Shown piece by piece: positions 53,601 to 64,000 of a stretch of DNA of 64,000 nt (position 1 is its first letter; each line of letters begins with the position of its first letter). The stretch lies in assembly GCA_018697195.1 (NCBI GenBank), contig CM031857.1:52349471-52413470 (forward strand), read 5' to 3'. The translations under genes and the position numbers were made by a program. The notes beneath the pieces are model-generated. The model made no database searches, was not told the DNA's origin, and saw only the letters and a program-made list of their open reading frames with translations. The stretch comes from Certhia americana. Lineage: Eukaryota > Chordata > Aves > Passeriformes > Certhiidae.

Positions 53601-56600
53601 GAGTGACTACACTTCTAAAAGTAGAGCCACTTCTGGTCCCATCTACCACAAACCAAAGCATTGCTAAGCTTTTACCATTCCTTACAGAAGCAATTCAAAA
53701 CTTCACACATGTGCCTGTTCAGGTATCATTTTCAGCAATCTAGTAAAGATCAGTGTCCGCTATCGAAATCTAGAACAAGCATGAGGCTTAATGAAGACCT
53801 TAGAAGATTATAAAAAACAATCCAGTAAAAGCATCTTAGGTTTTTTTCACTCTTTTCCATTAGGAATGGAGACCTACCAAGAAACCTCATGAGGCTGCAC
53901 TGCTCACATAAGACCTCTGCATATTACAAACAACAGTGCAGGAATGATACACCTTTGTTTGAGGTGAACACACATGATTAATGTTTACTAAGTAGATTTA
54001 GAAATAATACTTAACTGTGAATAGCACTTATCCTCACAGATCAATTCAATTCATGCTGAAGCGCTCTATGGAGCAGCAGAGATGCCATTCTTCAAAATGT
54101 GACTCTTTGCAATGTACTTAATTTCTGAAGCACAACTATCATCACCAAGAGCAGTGTTTCCCCAATATTTAAAACCCATTTCAGCAACTAGACTGACAAA
54201 CAAAATGCTACAAAATTCATTAAAATATTAGTATGCACTACCATATGCTTAACTATAACTATCTGCAGCCAGCATCGGTGAATTTGAAGTTCCTTTCTCA
54301 CAAGACTTGACAATGAAGTAAATATATCCAGTTTTAACATATTTCTAAAAGAGGAAAATAATAAAGTATATTTCAGGTTATCTTCACTATGTCTTAGTTT
54401 AGTATTCATTACTCAAGGTTTTAAAATCACTTACATCAGAAACCCTTGTTTCATATATGAACTTCTTCCCAAAAGAGAAGGGGCTGAAGCTTGAATTTCT
54501 GTAGCCACAGCCCTACATATTTCACAAATCTGTGGCTGCAAAATATATCTTCATTTTTATTCCAGAAGCCAAGCACTTACTTTACAAAATGATTCACCAG
54601 TTGAGTAAACAGAGACACTCGCATTTAGGCAGCATCATGCTTTGGAAACCAAAAAGATATGAGCAGACATCTCAAGACTAGACGATTTCTGGTGCCTTAC
54701 TGAAAAACCCAAAAGTATCGCCTCTTTTATATTAAAAATAAAGAAGGAAAAAGAGAAAAAGAAAACAACCTCACATGCCTCACCTAAACATCTTTATCTC
54801 CTTGCACCACACTGCTTCCCCTTTCCATCACAGGCAGCAAAGGCTCCAGTTCCCCAAACAACCAGCTTCACCGACTACTTTTAAAACCATGTAATACGAA
54901 AATAATGATAATAAGGAAGCAGCTGAGCATGTCATAAGAACTACGGTGGCAGAGAGCAGTTACGTAGTCTTTGCACTTGTTTAAAGTCAGGCACTTTGGG
55001 AAAATTTAGTTCATTATGTCAGTGTACAAAGCCACTCACACATTGAATTTTGGTGTTAGTCACCTATAATCATATGAACAGATACCACAGCAAATAGAAA
55101 ATGAGCAAAGAAAATTAAAACATTATTCAAGGCCCTGATGGGAAGCTCAAAACCACTGATGCAGCTCAGCCGTGAGTTACTCAGACACAGGTGAGAAGAG
55201 CACCTTGCACCTGTAAAGATCTAGCTGAATTTTCACACCTGAAAGTAAGCAAAGTGCAAGCTGTTGACTCACAGACAACGTAGGCTGCTACAAGAGGCAA
55301 TTTTGGTGGCAGTGAGCAGGTATGCAAGACACCAAACAGTTTTCTCAAAACAGGGTGGGCTAAGGCCAGGCGTCATGAGCAGACTCAACTGCAGCTGCCA
55401 GCTCTTGAAGCTATTTGCCACATATAAAAACGTACGACTGTACAGCATTGGCCTTGACAGAATCCACAAACAGAAAGCCAAACACACACACACCTCTACC
55501 TGCACATGCCTGTGTGTGCTGTATGAAGGTATAATACAACACATGATGCTGGTGGGGGCCACAAACCATCTGGGGAAGCATCTTAAGGGAGAGAGGTAAA
55601 TGCCCACAGGTGTGTAACCTGTACTGACGGAATATACGGGCTGAGTTAAAGGGCAATCTTCAATTGCGATTTTTTCCACCAAAAAAAAAAAAATTCATAA
55701 TAAAAACCTCAAAAAATGATCTTTAAGGTCCTTTCTAATCCAAACTATTCCATGACTCTTTGATTCTATGTACTCACTTCCATTTAAATAAATAATCTAA
55801 ATTTACGCAATTTAAATGGTTTGCTGATCTAGATTCCAAAGATTTGAAAAAAAATCAGTGAAAATTATTCTTGATTTATCAGTCTTCCTAATGTTTTTTT
55901 ACTACCTGTGATTTTCAAGCCAAATACAACAGTAGCAGAACAACCCAGAATTCATTCTGCATGGAGACCAATTCACTATGAAATAGTGCTGACCACAGAG
56001 AGATCCTATGATAAGGCCACCAAAAGCACCTGTTCCATGCCTGATTTGCCTTCAGGCTTACAACCATTTATCCCTCTGCAGCCAGATATCTATTCTCATT
56101 CCTACAACAGTGGCAGCAAATAAATTTAGGTGAACAAGCTTCCTTGGGACTAAAAGTCAAGGAGGTACACATGCCCACGGGACCATAACACTCGCCACTA
56201 AATAAAACCAAAAACACATCCACCTGCAGATGAGTAACACCAAAACTCCATGTTTACAGGGTTTTATTAGAACCCATTTTCAAAAGCAGACTGAAAGGAT
56301 GAGACCATTCAAGGAAGCTTAACTGTGACAGCTCCTTTACAATAAATCTCTGCACTTCCCATAGAGCAAAGTCATCATGAAATATGCACATCACAGAGAT
56401 GTGATATTTTATATGTGATGATTAGCCAAAAAGCTATCGGATTTGTGTCAAAAGATTGTTAACTACAGCTGCAGTGCAGTCCTTGCCTTTTCTGTTTTAA
56501 GCATTGTGTCTTCCATTATCACAGGTAAGGCAAAACGTTGCTTTTACTTGACTACTATACTACGAGAAAAGTCTCATTCTTCCATGAAACTTTCACAACA

Positions 56601-58559
56601 ATTTGCTTGTTATCTCTGCAGCAGATCTTGTTCTTGCTTTGGCTTTCTCTGAGCAACACAGGTCACTATTATCAGCACTCATTCACAACCAACAATGCAG
56701 CAAGTCTGGCAGAGCACATCCCAAGTGCTTCATTCAAGGCAGCCACCCCATGGGGGGTCATGGGGACTTTGCTCCCTTAGAGTTCAACAGGGATATGTTC
56801 ATAAAGCAGAGTTTGTGACAAAAAAATATGGGATGAACTAGTGTGTACGTATAACTGAGAACCATTTACCTACTTAAATAATTTTATGTTACTGATAATT
56901 TTATGTTAATACCTTTGGCTTAACCCTTATTTAAAAAGACATTTTTATTTTAATGTTTTTATTCAGAAGAGTCTGGATGCTGTTTTGAGTTCTTAACAGA
57001 TATGTTGGCACCTCTGAACTTTCTTCAGTGAAAAATGAAAAAGAAGCTCGACATCACATATTAAATCAGGACAGTACATATTCACAAGCATTACAGCAGT
57101 TAGCCCTCAACTTCTGCCTGAGAAACACCACCTTGCCACTATGCAGAAAGCGCACATTCTTTCTCAGTTCTTGTGTGTTTCATACACTTTGCAAAGAATC
57201 TGAAAGGTGCCTTACTGCACCTGTAAACAGCCAAACCCGAACAAGACAAAGCGTCTCGAACTTTTACTTAAGGGGAAAGAAAACAAACCACCCCCCGTTT
57301 CCCAGCCTGCGTCAGCAGTGCACAATGTACTCCCAGCCCTAAGTCAGTGCCAGGCTCTGAGGCGAACCCGCGCTCCCTCTCTCTGTCAGCAGAAAAGTCA
57401 GTGGCTAATCTGTGCTCATCTCTGGAGCGATGTTCCTCCTCTGCGGGGCCCTCGGCTGACTCAGGCTTCGCTCCCAGCCCCACGCAGGCACCTACAGCAG
57501 GTCGCCACACCACGGGCAAACCAACGGCTCCCAAACTGGAAAAAAATCCAAGTAATCCTCGCTCAAGCTGAGCCGTGGAGAACTGGTGATAAACAAGGCA
57601 AACGGGCTGCACGCCTCAGCCAGGCCAGTTACAGCGTTGACACCCAGTGGTTGCTGGTAACTAAACTTGAAAGTGTGTTTAAAGAAACTCCGCACTTCCT
57701 CGGTTTAAGTGGTAAAACCTGCAAGCATGCAACTTTCGGAGCAGCCTGGCAGCTATGCGGCCAAAGGGATGGGGGCAACACGTGTCCGATGCATAACACA
57801 GTGACTGTTTAATTGTGGAAGGAGAATTCATGCGTATTTACCCACCAGCAGTGGCAGGGTATGTACTGCACTCTACCAGGTAGAGGGTACTGCAGCCAAA
57901 AAACATACCAGTAGCGGCTCTCCCTGTCACAGCAGAGGTATGTGGGCATAGGATGTGCTCAGTCTGTCAGAGGGAGGTGTGCGAGACTTCTCCCTTGCTG
58001 AAGCACCACCACGGGACGAGCAGCAATAAAATAGGAAGCACCGAGCAAGTTACACAGCTACCAGTGTTTCTTACTTGGTCGCCTGAATTTGGGAGAAGTT
58101 TGATTTTCTTTCGGTTTGTATGGCTTTTAGCTCTCTTCTACTCATGCTGAAAAGGCACTTAAGGAGACTAAAATACCAGTGGGAAAAAAAAAGCAGCATT
58201 TTCAAGTGACAAGTTACCTTATTTAAAAGCTGTCAGCTATCAATCACTCCTATTAAAGTTTTTCATGACAGATGTCTTCAGATAATTATCCTTTAAACTT
58301 TTTCAGTCAAACACATCAATAGAAACTAACAAGATACTTTCAAAAGCCCTAGAAGCTTTCAGCTAGAAATGAGTTACAGATTAATCTGCATTTCCTTAGC
58401 AGGATGTCGCTTACCTCTTAAAAAATAGAAATTTACAAAAAGCCGACGCAACAAACATTCCTGGCAGTACAATTAAAAATAGATAAATGCAGGATTTGAG
58501 TTGACACTTAAAAAAAAAAAATAGAAAGAAAAGAAAAAAAGACAGCTAATACGAATACT
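50619..58559. other. Intron 1 segment leading up to the CpG island
   Basis: Holds GC-richer patches at about 50820-51120 and 57290-57560, the CR1 tail at 55715, a short CA repeat near 55484-55495, and otherwise AT-rich intron. A 201-codon frame at 57207-57812 (plus strand) coincides with the second GC patch and has no recognisable domain. Confidence 0.5.
55715..55770 (+). mobile_element. Short CR1 3' terminal fragment
   Basis: Only the extreme 3' end is present: aatgatctttaaggtccttt, then catgactctttgattctatg. A poly-A run lies just upstream. The fragment is too short to classify to subfamily. Confidence 0.65.
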
Positions 58560-59798
58560 AGAAAGCGAAGCGAAGAGTTTGACTGGCCCTAACTGGAATT
58601 AAGTCCCGAACACCGTGCGCCGATGCCGTGCTAGGTGCGCGCACCTCACGCATTTATTGCCATCATTTAATCCCTCACAGGGTGGAGGAGGCTCTGCCTG
58701 TACGCAGACGGCACAAGCTCGTTCTGACAATGCTGCTCTCACGAAACAGTGTCACAAAACTCGGCGCTGCCACCGCCGCGGGTGGGTGACACTTTCTCGG
58801 CGGAGGATTCATTGGCAGCAGCGCTAAGCCTTTATCACCCACGGGGATGCAAAGCGTGAGGGTACCATGAGCCTGGCGCTGCCACCGGGGCCGCAGAGCC
58901 CCGAGCGCAGCTTCGTGTGCGCCGGGGATGCAGGCGGTGCCGCGGGTCCGCCGGGATGGGGTGAGCGGGTCCCCGGAGATCCCAGCGAGGCGCTCCGGGC
59001 AGCACTGCCCCCGGCTCCGGCCCGAGCACAAACCCCGGCCGCCAACAGGTTGTTCCCACCGCTGCGCTCAGACGGCAGGGACTGCGCTGCGGGAGAGAGG
59101 GAAGGAGAGAGCTCCTCCGTCCCACCACGTAACACAAGAAAGACGCACCCGCAACTCAAGTTTAACAAAGCCATCGGGTCAAACACTGCGGCTTACTCAT
59201 TAAACACATGGTATTTCTGCAACCCTTGTTCTGCCTCCGCTCTTTCCCCATCCCTGTTTGCCTGTGTCCCCGCTCCGCCGCCCGACGGAAAAGCCCTGCA
59301 GCGCCGGGGCACGGACCGCCCCCGTTCCGGGGCCGGGCAGCTCCGGGGCCGTGGCGGAGCTCCCGCCGCACCCCAGCACACGGGTGCTAAACCCGGGCCC
59401 CGCCGGCCGCCCCCGGAGAGCAGGAGGCGGCGGCGCTCCGGCCGGCTTTGCCCAGGGACGGCGCCGTGACACCGCGTGAACTTTTGCTTTCTGCGGGGCA
59501 GGGCTAGGGGAGGCGGAGAGCGGGGGGGGGAGCACGGTCCCTCCAGCGCCCCAGCGGCGGGAGGGCTAGAACGCTTTTCTCCCTTAGGAGTTCTCCCTTT
59601 GGAAAGGTGAAAAGAAGAAGACACGTGAGGTTAAACCGAAAGGGCCGAGCCGGAGCACTGCAGGCAGCGCAGCGGGCATCATGCGGCCGGGGAGGGCAGC
59701 GTGCCCAGCCGCCTGCAGCGCCGCGGCTCCTGCCCGCGGGCGGCGGAGCCTGCCGGGACCCCCCTCCGACGGGGCGTCCCCCACCACCCGCCTCTTAC

Positions 59799-60404
59799 CT
59801 TCCAGCCGGCCGAGCTGTTGCTGTCGCCCTTATCCTTGAAGTAGGGGACGCTCTTGACCATCCACTCGTAGATCTGGGAGAGGGTGAGCCGCTTCTCGGG
59901 GGAGCTCTCGATGGCCTTGGTGATGAGGTCTGCGTAGGACAGGTTGCCCCACGCGTTGCGCCGCGACGAGCTGCTCTTGCGGGGCTGCCCGGCCACGGGG
60001 CCCGGTGACAGACCGGCCACGGGCGGCGGCACCGGCGGCACCGGCGGCGGCCCCGGCGGGTGGAGGCGGCAGCCGGCCTCGGGCGCCGGGAAGTCCCCGC
60101 AGCGGCAGGCGGCAGCCTCCGGCGGGGCGGCGGCGGGGGGCAGCGGCGCGAAGTCCTCGCTCTCCTCTAGCAGGCTGAGGTTGCTGATGAAGTCGGCGCT
60201 CAGCGCTCCTGAGGCTGCGGCCCCGGCCCCGGCCGCGGCTCCGGCCGCCCCATCGGGCTGCCCGCCGCACGACGGCGCCGGGCTGGAAGTGGCCGAGCTG
60301 GGGGTGTTGAACTCCGGCCGCGGCAGAGGCCAGGTGCAGGAGCGGGGCCGCGGCAGCGGCTCGAAGTCGGGGTCGATGTCCACCAGCTGCGGTGCTTCGG
60401 CCAT
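59799..60404 (-). CDS. FOXO1: FOXO1 coding exon 1 (residues 1-202)
   Basis: This exon encodes the N-terminal half of forkhead box protein O1, the insulin/PI3K-AKT-controlled transcription factor that shuttles between nucleus and cytoplasm. The ATG at 60404-60402 sits in a strong Kozak context (G at -3, G at +4) and opens MAEAPQ, as in human FOXO1. The first AKT/14-3-3 site is visible as RPRSCT24W. A conserved [12 protein letters not shown] segment follows, then a proline-rich linker and the [18 protein letters not shown] start of the forkhead domain at about residue 143. The exon ends after GWK202 at a consensus donor (AAG|GTAAGAG), phase 0. The exon is 606 nt, about eight codons shorter than the human equivalent because the alanine/glycine tracts are reduced. 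Residue 169 is Pro (ESSPEK) where human has Ala, by my recollection. No frameshift or stop is seen. The identity of the gene is near certain; FOXO3 and FOXO4 differ clearly in the N-terminus. Confidence 0.97.
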
Positions 60405-60449
60405 GGCGGGGCCGGGGCGGGAGCGCGGCGGGAGCGGGGCGGCTTGGGC

Positions 60450-60467
60450 TCAGCGCCGCCGCCCCAT
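60450..60467 (-). other. Upstream ORF MGRRR in the putative 5'UTR
   Basis: ATG GGG CGG CGG CGC TGA gives a five-residue uORF ending 45 nt before the FOXO1 start codon. Its start context is weak at -3 (T) but has G at +4. If included in the mRNA it could reduce or condition translation of FOXO1. The three consecutive Arg codons are unusual for so short a peptide. It depends on the TSS lying above 60467. Confidence 0.45.
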
Positions 60468-60693
60468 GCAGGCTCCGGGCGCGGATCGGCGCGGCCCCGA
60501 CGGCGCGACCAACTCTCCTAGCCCTACCGCCCTAAACCTCCGTCCTGACCTCCCGGCCCCGCCGCCCTAAACCCTGCCCCTGCCCGGTTCCCGGATCCCT
60601 GCCCTCCGCGGCAACTGCAACAGCAGCGACCCGGCCGCCCGGCGCGCACCGACTGGAGCGACCGCCCCGCGCGGACCCGCCTCCAGCCTCCCC

Positions 60694-60726
60694 CCTCCTC
60701 CTCCTCCTCCTCCTCCTCCTCCTCCT
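60694..60726. repeat. (CCT)11 / (AGG)11 trinucleotide repeat in the promoter/5'UTR
   Basis: Eleven uninterrupted CCT units lie on the plus strand, so AGG on the FOXO1 coding strand, about 290-320 nt upstream of the ATG. GGA repeats can form intramolecular G-quadruplex structures, and homopurine/homopyrimidine tracts can form triplex DNA. It is probably length-polymorphic. Confidence 0.85.
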
Positions 60727-61320
60727 CCCGGCGGGGAGGGACGGCCCGCGCCGCGCCAATGGCAGCGCCGCGCCGCCGCCCGCCTCCCGCCGCGGGGCTG
60801 GTTTGGCAGGAGGGTGCCGGTGCCCCCGTGCTGCTTCTGGGTGGTTTTTGTTTCCCGGCGGCGCAGCGGGGAGAGAAGCGGCGAGCGGGCGGGCGGCGGT
60901 GCCCCCCGCGGCCGGGGCTGCCCAAAGGCAATAAGCGCTCGCACGGCGAGCCGCGGGGGGATGGCCACGGAAAATGCCCCCGCCAGTGTTTCTGCCTCAG
61001 CCGCTGCCAGCGGGGTCCTGCCACCCGCATCGACCGGCCCGGGGATGAGCGGGGACCTGGGAGCATTCCCTCGGCTGCAGCGGGGCGGCTGGGGAGTGCG
61101 CGGGAGCGGGCGGCGTCCCCCCGGTCCCACCGGCGTGCCGGCAGCGCTGTCTCCGTGCGGAGCGCTGCTGCCGCCCGGCCGGCCGGCCCGCGGGAGCCCT
61201 GGCAGCCCCGCGTACCGGAGCGGGGGTGCGACAGCTGCCCTGCCTCGCTCCCCCCGCCTCCCTCCTTCCCTGGCCGGCTTCTCGCCAAGAAGTGTCTGCA
61301 CCTCCCGAAGTGATAAATCT

Positions 61321-64000
61321 CCCCTTCGGCTGAGCATGTTTTCATGCCATGAGCTGGTGTTTTATTCCGTGAGCAGGCACGGAGCGCGGGACAGTTTCAT
61401 CCTATGTCAACTACTGAACATACTTTATATTTTTCCCGGCAAACCTCAGGGCTACTCAACTCATTAATGTTTGTATTCTTCCCTTTCAATGGGGCAGCAG
61501 TCACAGGACACATTGCCTCTGCCTCCACTGCCCGTCAACATACAAAGATAGATATAGATATAGATATAGATGTAGATGTAGATGTAGATGTAGATGTAGA
61601 TGTAGATGTAGATGTAGATGTAGATATAGATATGTTTGACTTATCACAGAAGTGCTATTCTGTTTAAACTTCAAAAGACATTTGTTTAAGCTAGGGAAAT
61701 AATCCCAAGGATGAGACACGACTCAACACCTTGTTCAAACTGGCAAACCCTACATTTTAGAAAATCTGTTTTGTTTTCAGGAGGAGGAGTGCTTGTAAAA
61801 AACATACTTCAGACATGGCTTTGTAAATCACAAAATTCACAACCAGCCATGGCATTTGACGTCGCCTGTCAAAGAGCCACAGGAGCTGGGTAACTGTCAA
61901 AGCTGAGCCAGAAAACCTGTTACCCTTCCCTCCTCTCTGCATCAAGGCAGAAAGTGTTAATGTTATTTAAATGCAGTTCATTGTTCCTATAAAAATATTT
62001 TCTGAAAATGAGTAACAATAATGAAGGGGAGAGAATGCAAGACTGGATTTAGGCCACGGCATGTAATTTAGTGTCAGATCATACATCTAGATACTCATGC
62101 TGTCTATTATGAAAACACTTTTTAAGATACACGGTGACACCTAACTATGCAGTTTGTGCAAAATATGCATAAATGCATAGTAACTGATCACGTTTTAAAT
62201 CACTGTTTTTGTCATGTTTATTTTACCAAATGCCAAAGGTGATTATATTATTATAGTTTGGCTGCTCATCAGAATTCAGAGTTGCTTTGCCTTTAAGTAA
62301 TTTCTACGTTTTGTAAATCCTTTAAAGGATTCAACCCACGAATTTATATTGTTTATCCCACGGATTTTGGAAAACATATTTTTCTCTTTTTTTTATTTTT
62401 TCAGAAGTTTTTCTTCAGTGTAAGGAAAAAAAAAAAAAAAAAGAAAAGAAAGCAAAGTAGTCCCAGTTCAACCTAATAACTTGCATGCCACGTTTCAGCT
62501 TGGAACAGCTTTATGTGGCAGTGTTACACAACTCGGCTGCAGTAGTTGCCCTGCAATAAGGGAGAGCACCCTGCCTTGGAGAAGCAGAGGTTATATAATG
62601 GTGAGAAGCAGCCAGGGACGCGCAGCGAATGGACATGTTTAAATGGGAGCCAAAACAAAAGAAGTGCTTGAGAACACAGAAACATTTTCTTTTTCTTTCC
62701 TTGGTGTCTGGGAAAAAAAAAAAAAAAAAGGGTCTAAGAGCCAGACTGGCACCCATCCTGCTAAAGGAAGTGGATTTATTACCCAGGCTTTCTTCTAAGG
62801 AGTTTTTTCTTTAGCTCTTCTATTTTGTCCAAAGTAGAGATGCTATTCCCTGAACTCTATTGGTAAATGCAGATGTTGGGAAAAAAAAAAAAAAAGGCTT
62901 TCCTTTGTCAGATGCCAACTGTGAAAACTGGGAAGAAAGCTACTGTTGGGAGATTTTAGGAAGCCCTGGTGCATTTGTAGTTCAGCCCAGGTCATTCTGC
63001 AGGACAGAGGTTGTATTCCCCTTTCTTGGCCCTACATGACATTGCTGTCACTCCCCTCCTCTTCTTGACAGAGCTCTGCCACCTTTGTGCCCCATGTCAC
63101 TGATGTTCTTGCAGCTCAAAAGTTTGCAGTGAACATAGAGAGGGCAGACAGCAGTTCACAGTGAGATGTGAGGGACATGGAGGTGGAGAAGACAAAACCA
63201 GAACCTTCCACATGCTGCATTAGCTCAGCAAGTGGGGCCCCGTGACTCACAATGCAACAGGCAGAGCTGAGCTGCAGAGATTTTGGCTATTGCATGCCAA
63301 CAGCTGGGACCAGGTCTGCTGAGGGTTGGAGGAAGGATGAAGGCCAATGAGACAATGCTGTGCACTTTCCTGGATGAGTAATCCTGACAGTTTGCTCTGA
63401 CTTTGGCAGAGCCACACAGGTGAGTGAGTTCTTCTGTACAACCCCAGTCCACACATATGTGATCTGCTACTTTTCTTCGTATGGTTTCTTCTCTCTGTCA
63501 AGAATTTGAGGATTGAATCAGATTTTAGAGTCAAAGCAACACATTCCATGCACAACAAAAGTGTCTAATCCTGTCTGCGCTGCTCTCCTAGTGTACTCCA
63601 ACACTGCTGACCACCCTTAGGCAATGCCATGTGAACAAACCCACCCATTCAGCTGCTGACAGGAGCTTCCTGCTCTTAAAACAGCTCAGCACAGTGATGG
63701 CTCAGTACAAGAAATTTTACTGCATCTACAAATGACAGCATTAGGTTTATCTCATCTCCCACAATGCTGAAATGCTGATGGATGCACCACAATTCATTTT
63801 CTACTCCCACCCTCCTCCTCCTACACTCCACCTTTTCATTTCTCTACTCCTACTCTTGCTCCCATTTTCTACTCCTCTACAATACAGTATCTCCTATCAA
63901 CTTTAGCATCAACTTGTATTTTTTTTCAAATCTAAGACCTGAAGATTGCCTTTTATCATCACTGAAATAAAGCAGAGCCTTCTATTCATATTCCGGGTTT
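61321..64000. other. Sequence upstream of FOXO1, no gene seen
   Basis: AT-rich sequence 5' of the FOXO1 CpG island. It contains the hexamer array (61549-61632), A-rich homopolymers near 62426-62442, 62712-62729 and 62880-62896, and a pyrimidine-rich TCC-like patch around 63800-63880. The open frames are all short and lack family resemblance. I see no exon, RNA gene or recognisable transposon. Confidence 0.6.
61549..61632 (+). repeat. Hexanucleotide array (TAGATA)3(TAGATG)9(TAGATA)2
   Basis: Fourteen six-base units are arranged with a TAGATG core flanked on both sides by TAGATA units. It lies about 1.15 kb upstream of the FOXO1 start codon, just outside the CpG island. It creates an artefactual open frame of alternating Asp-Val/Ile. 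Likely a variable microsatellite. Confidence 0.9.

Larger units (their letters stand above)
4164..59798 (-). other. FOXO1: FOXO1 intron 1 (55,635 nt, phase 0)
   Basis: This intron joins exon 1 to exon 2. Its donor is GTAAGAGG (59798 downward) and its acceptor is TTTTTCAG (ending 4164). A plausible branch point (TTCTTAC) lies about 25 nt upstream of the acceptor. The intron interrupts the forkhead domain between K202 and N203, the conserved FOXO position. This is also the intron in which human PAX3/PAX7-FOXO1 translocations break. At 55.6 kb it is about half the size I recall for human, typical of compact bird introns. No conserved coding exon is seen on either strand. Its contents are listed as separate repeats and segments. 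Confidence 0.95.
60405..60760 (-). promoter_or_regulatory. FOXO1: FOXO1 5'UTR / core promoter region (TSS not determined)
   Basis: This is the region immediately upstream of the start codon. There is no TATA box. A CCAAT box at 60756-60760 (ATTGG on the coding strand), about 350 nt from the ATG, is a candidate NF-Y site. An (AGG)11 tract lies between that box and the ATG. Only one upstream ATG is present (60467). The transcription start cannot be fixed from sequence; the human 5'UTR is roughly 400 nt. Confidence 0.55.
58560..61320. promoter_or_regulatory. FOXO1 promoter CpG island
   Basis: This is a long GC-rich, CpG-dense block with many GGGCGG/CCGCCC (SP1-type) boxes. It spans the start of intron 1, exon 1, the 5'UTR and about 900 bp upstream of the start codon. 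Base composition falls sharply to AT-rich on both sides. CpG-island promoters are typical of FOXO1. Several open frames of 100-270 codons occur on both strands here and are best read as a by-product of high GC content. Confidence 0.85.

Noticed and set aside
58867..61467. Several 100-270 codon frames on both strands in the CpG island
   Set aside because: High GC content removes stop codons. The frames overlap each other and FOXO1 exon 1, and are rich in Ala, Pro, Arg and Gly with no recognisable family.
61404..61667. Plus-strand frame with alternating Asp-Val/Ile residues
   Set aside because: It is a translation of the TAGATR hexamer array.
1..64000. Operons, CRISPR arrays, phage or mobile bacterial systems
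   Set aside because: The sequence is a vertebrate locus with introns and CR1 elements; nothing prokaryotic is present.

Overview
This is a 64 kb piece of vertebrate nuclear DNA, almost certainly avian. It holds one protein-coding gene, FOXO1, read on the minus strand. The bird assignment rests on several decayed CR1 retrotransposon 3' ends with the avian tail pattern (repeats resembling ATTCTATG), one LTR resembling avian ERVL-type elements, a compact 55.6 kb first intron, and no SINEs. I cannot name the species. There are no prokaryotic features, CRISPR arrays, tRNA or rRNA genes.

Layout from right to left, which is the direction of transcription: 61320-64000 is sequence upstream of the gene. 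About 58560-61320 is a CpG island carrying the promoter and 5'UTR. 59799-60404 is coding exon 1 (202 codons: the N-terminal AKT site and the first two thirds of the forkhead domain). 4164-59798 is intron 1 (phase 0, GT..AG). 2820-4163 is the coding part of exon 2 (447 codons plus stop: recognition helix, wings, NLS, two AKT sites, LxxLL motif and transactivation domain). A short second intron (2414-2806) starts 13 nt after the stop codon. Exon 3 (2413 down to or beyond base 1) is wholly 3'UTR. The spliced product is 649 residues, against 655 in human FOXO1, with an intact frame and all three AKT sites (T24, S248, S311) present.

Intron 1 has no convincing coding sequence. It contains CR1 copies near 5.9, 19.6, 22.0, 27.0, 45.0, 50.4 and 55.7 kb, a solo-LTR-like element at 42.8 kb, microsatellites, long A/T homopolymers, and a few CpG-retaining, motif-dense patches that could be enhancers.

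No wholly new biological system is evident. The most unusual structure is a pair of 109-bp arms in inverted orientation, differing at 3 positions, 1,029 bp apart in intron 1 (25895-26003 and 27033-27141). One arm sits inside a CR1 copy and the other does not. The transcript could fold there into a long double-stranded hairpin, a candidate ADAR-editing or circRNA-promoting site. Other points are a pentapeptide uORF, an (AGG)11 tract in the promoter/5'UTR, a miR-183/miR-96/miR-27 seed-match group in the 3'UTR, and an antisense LTR that keeps a TATA box and a polyadenylation signal.
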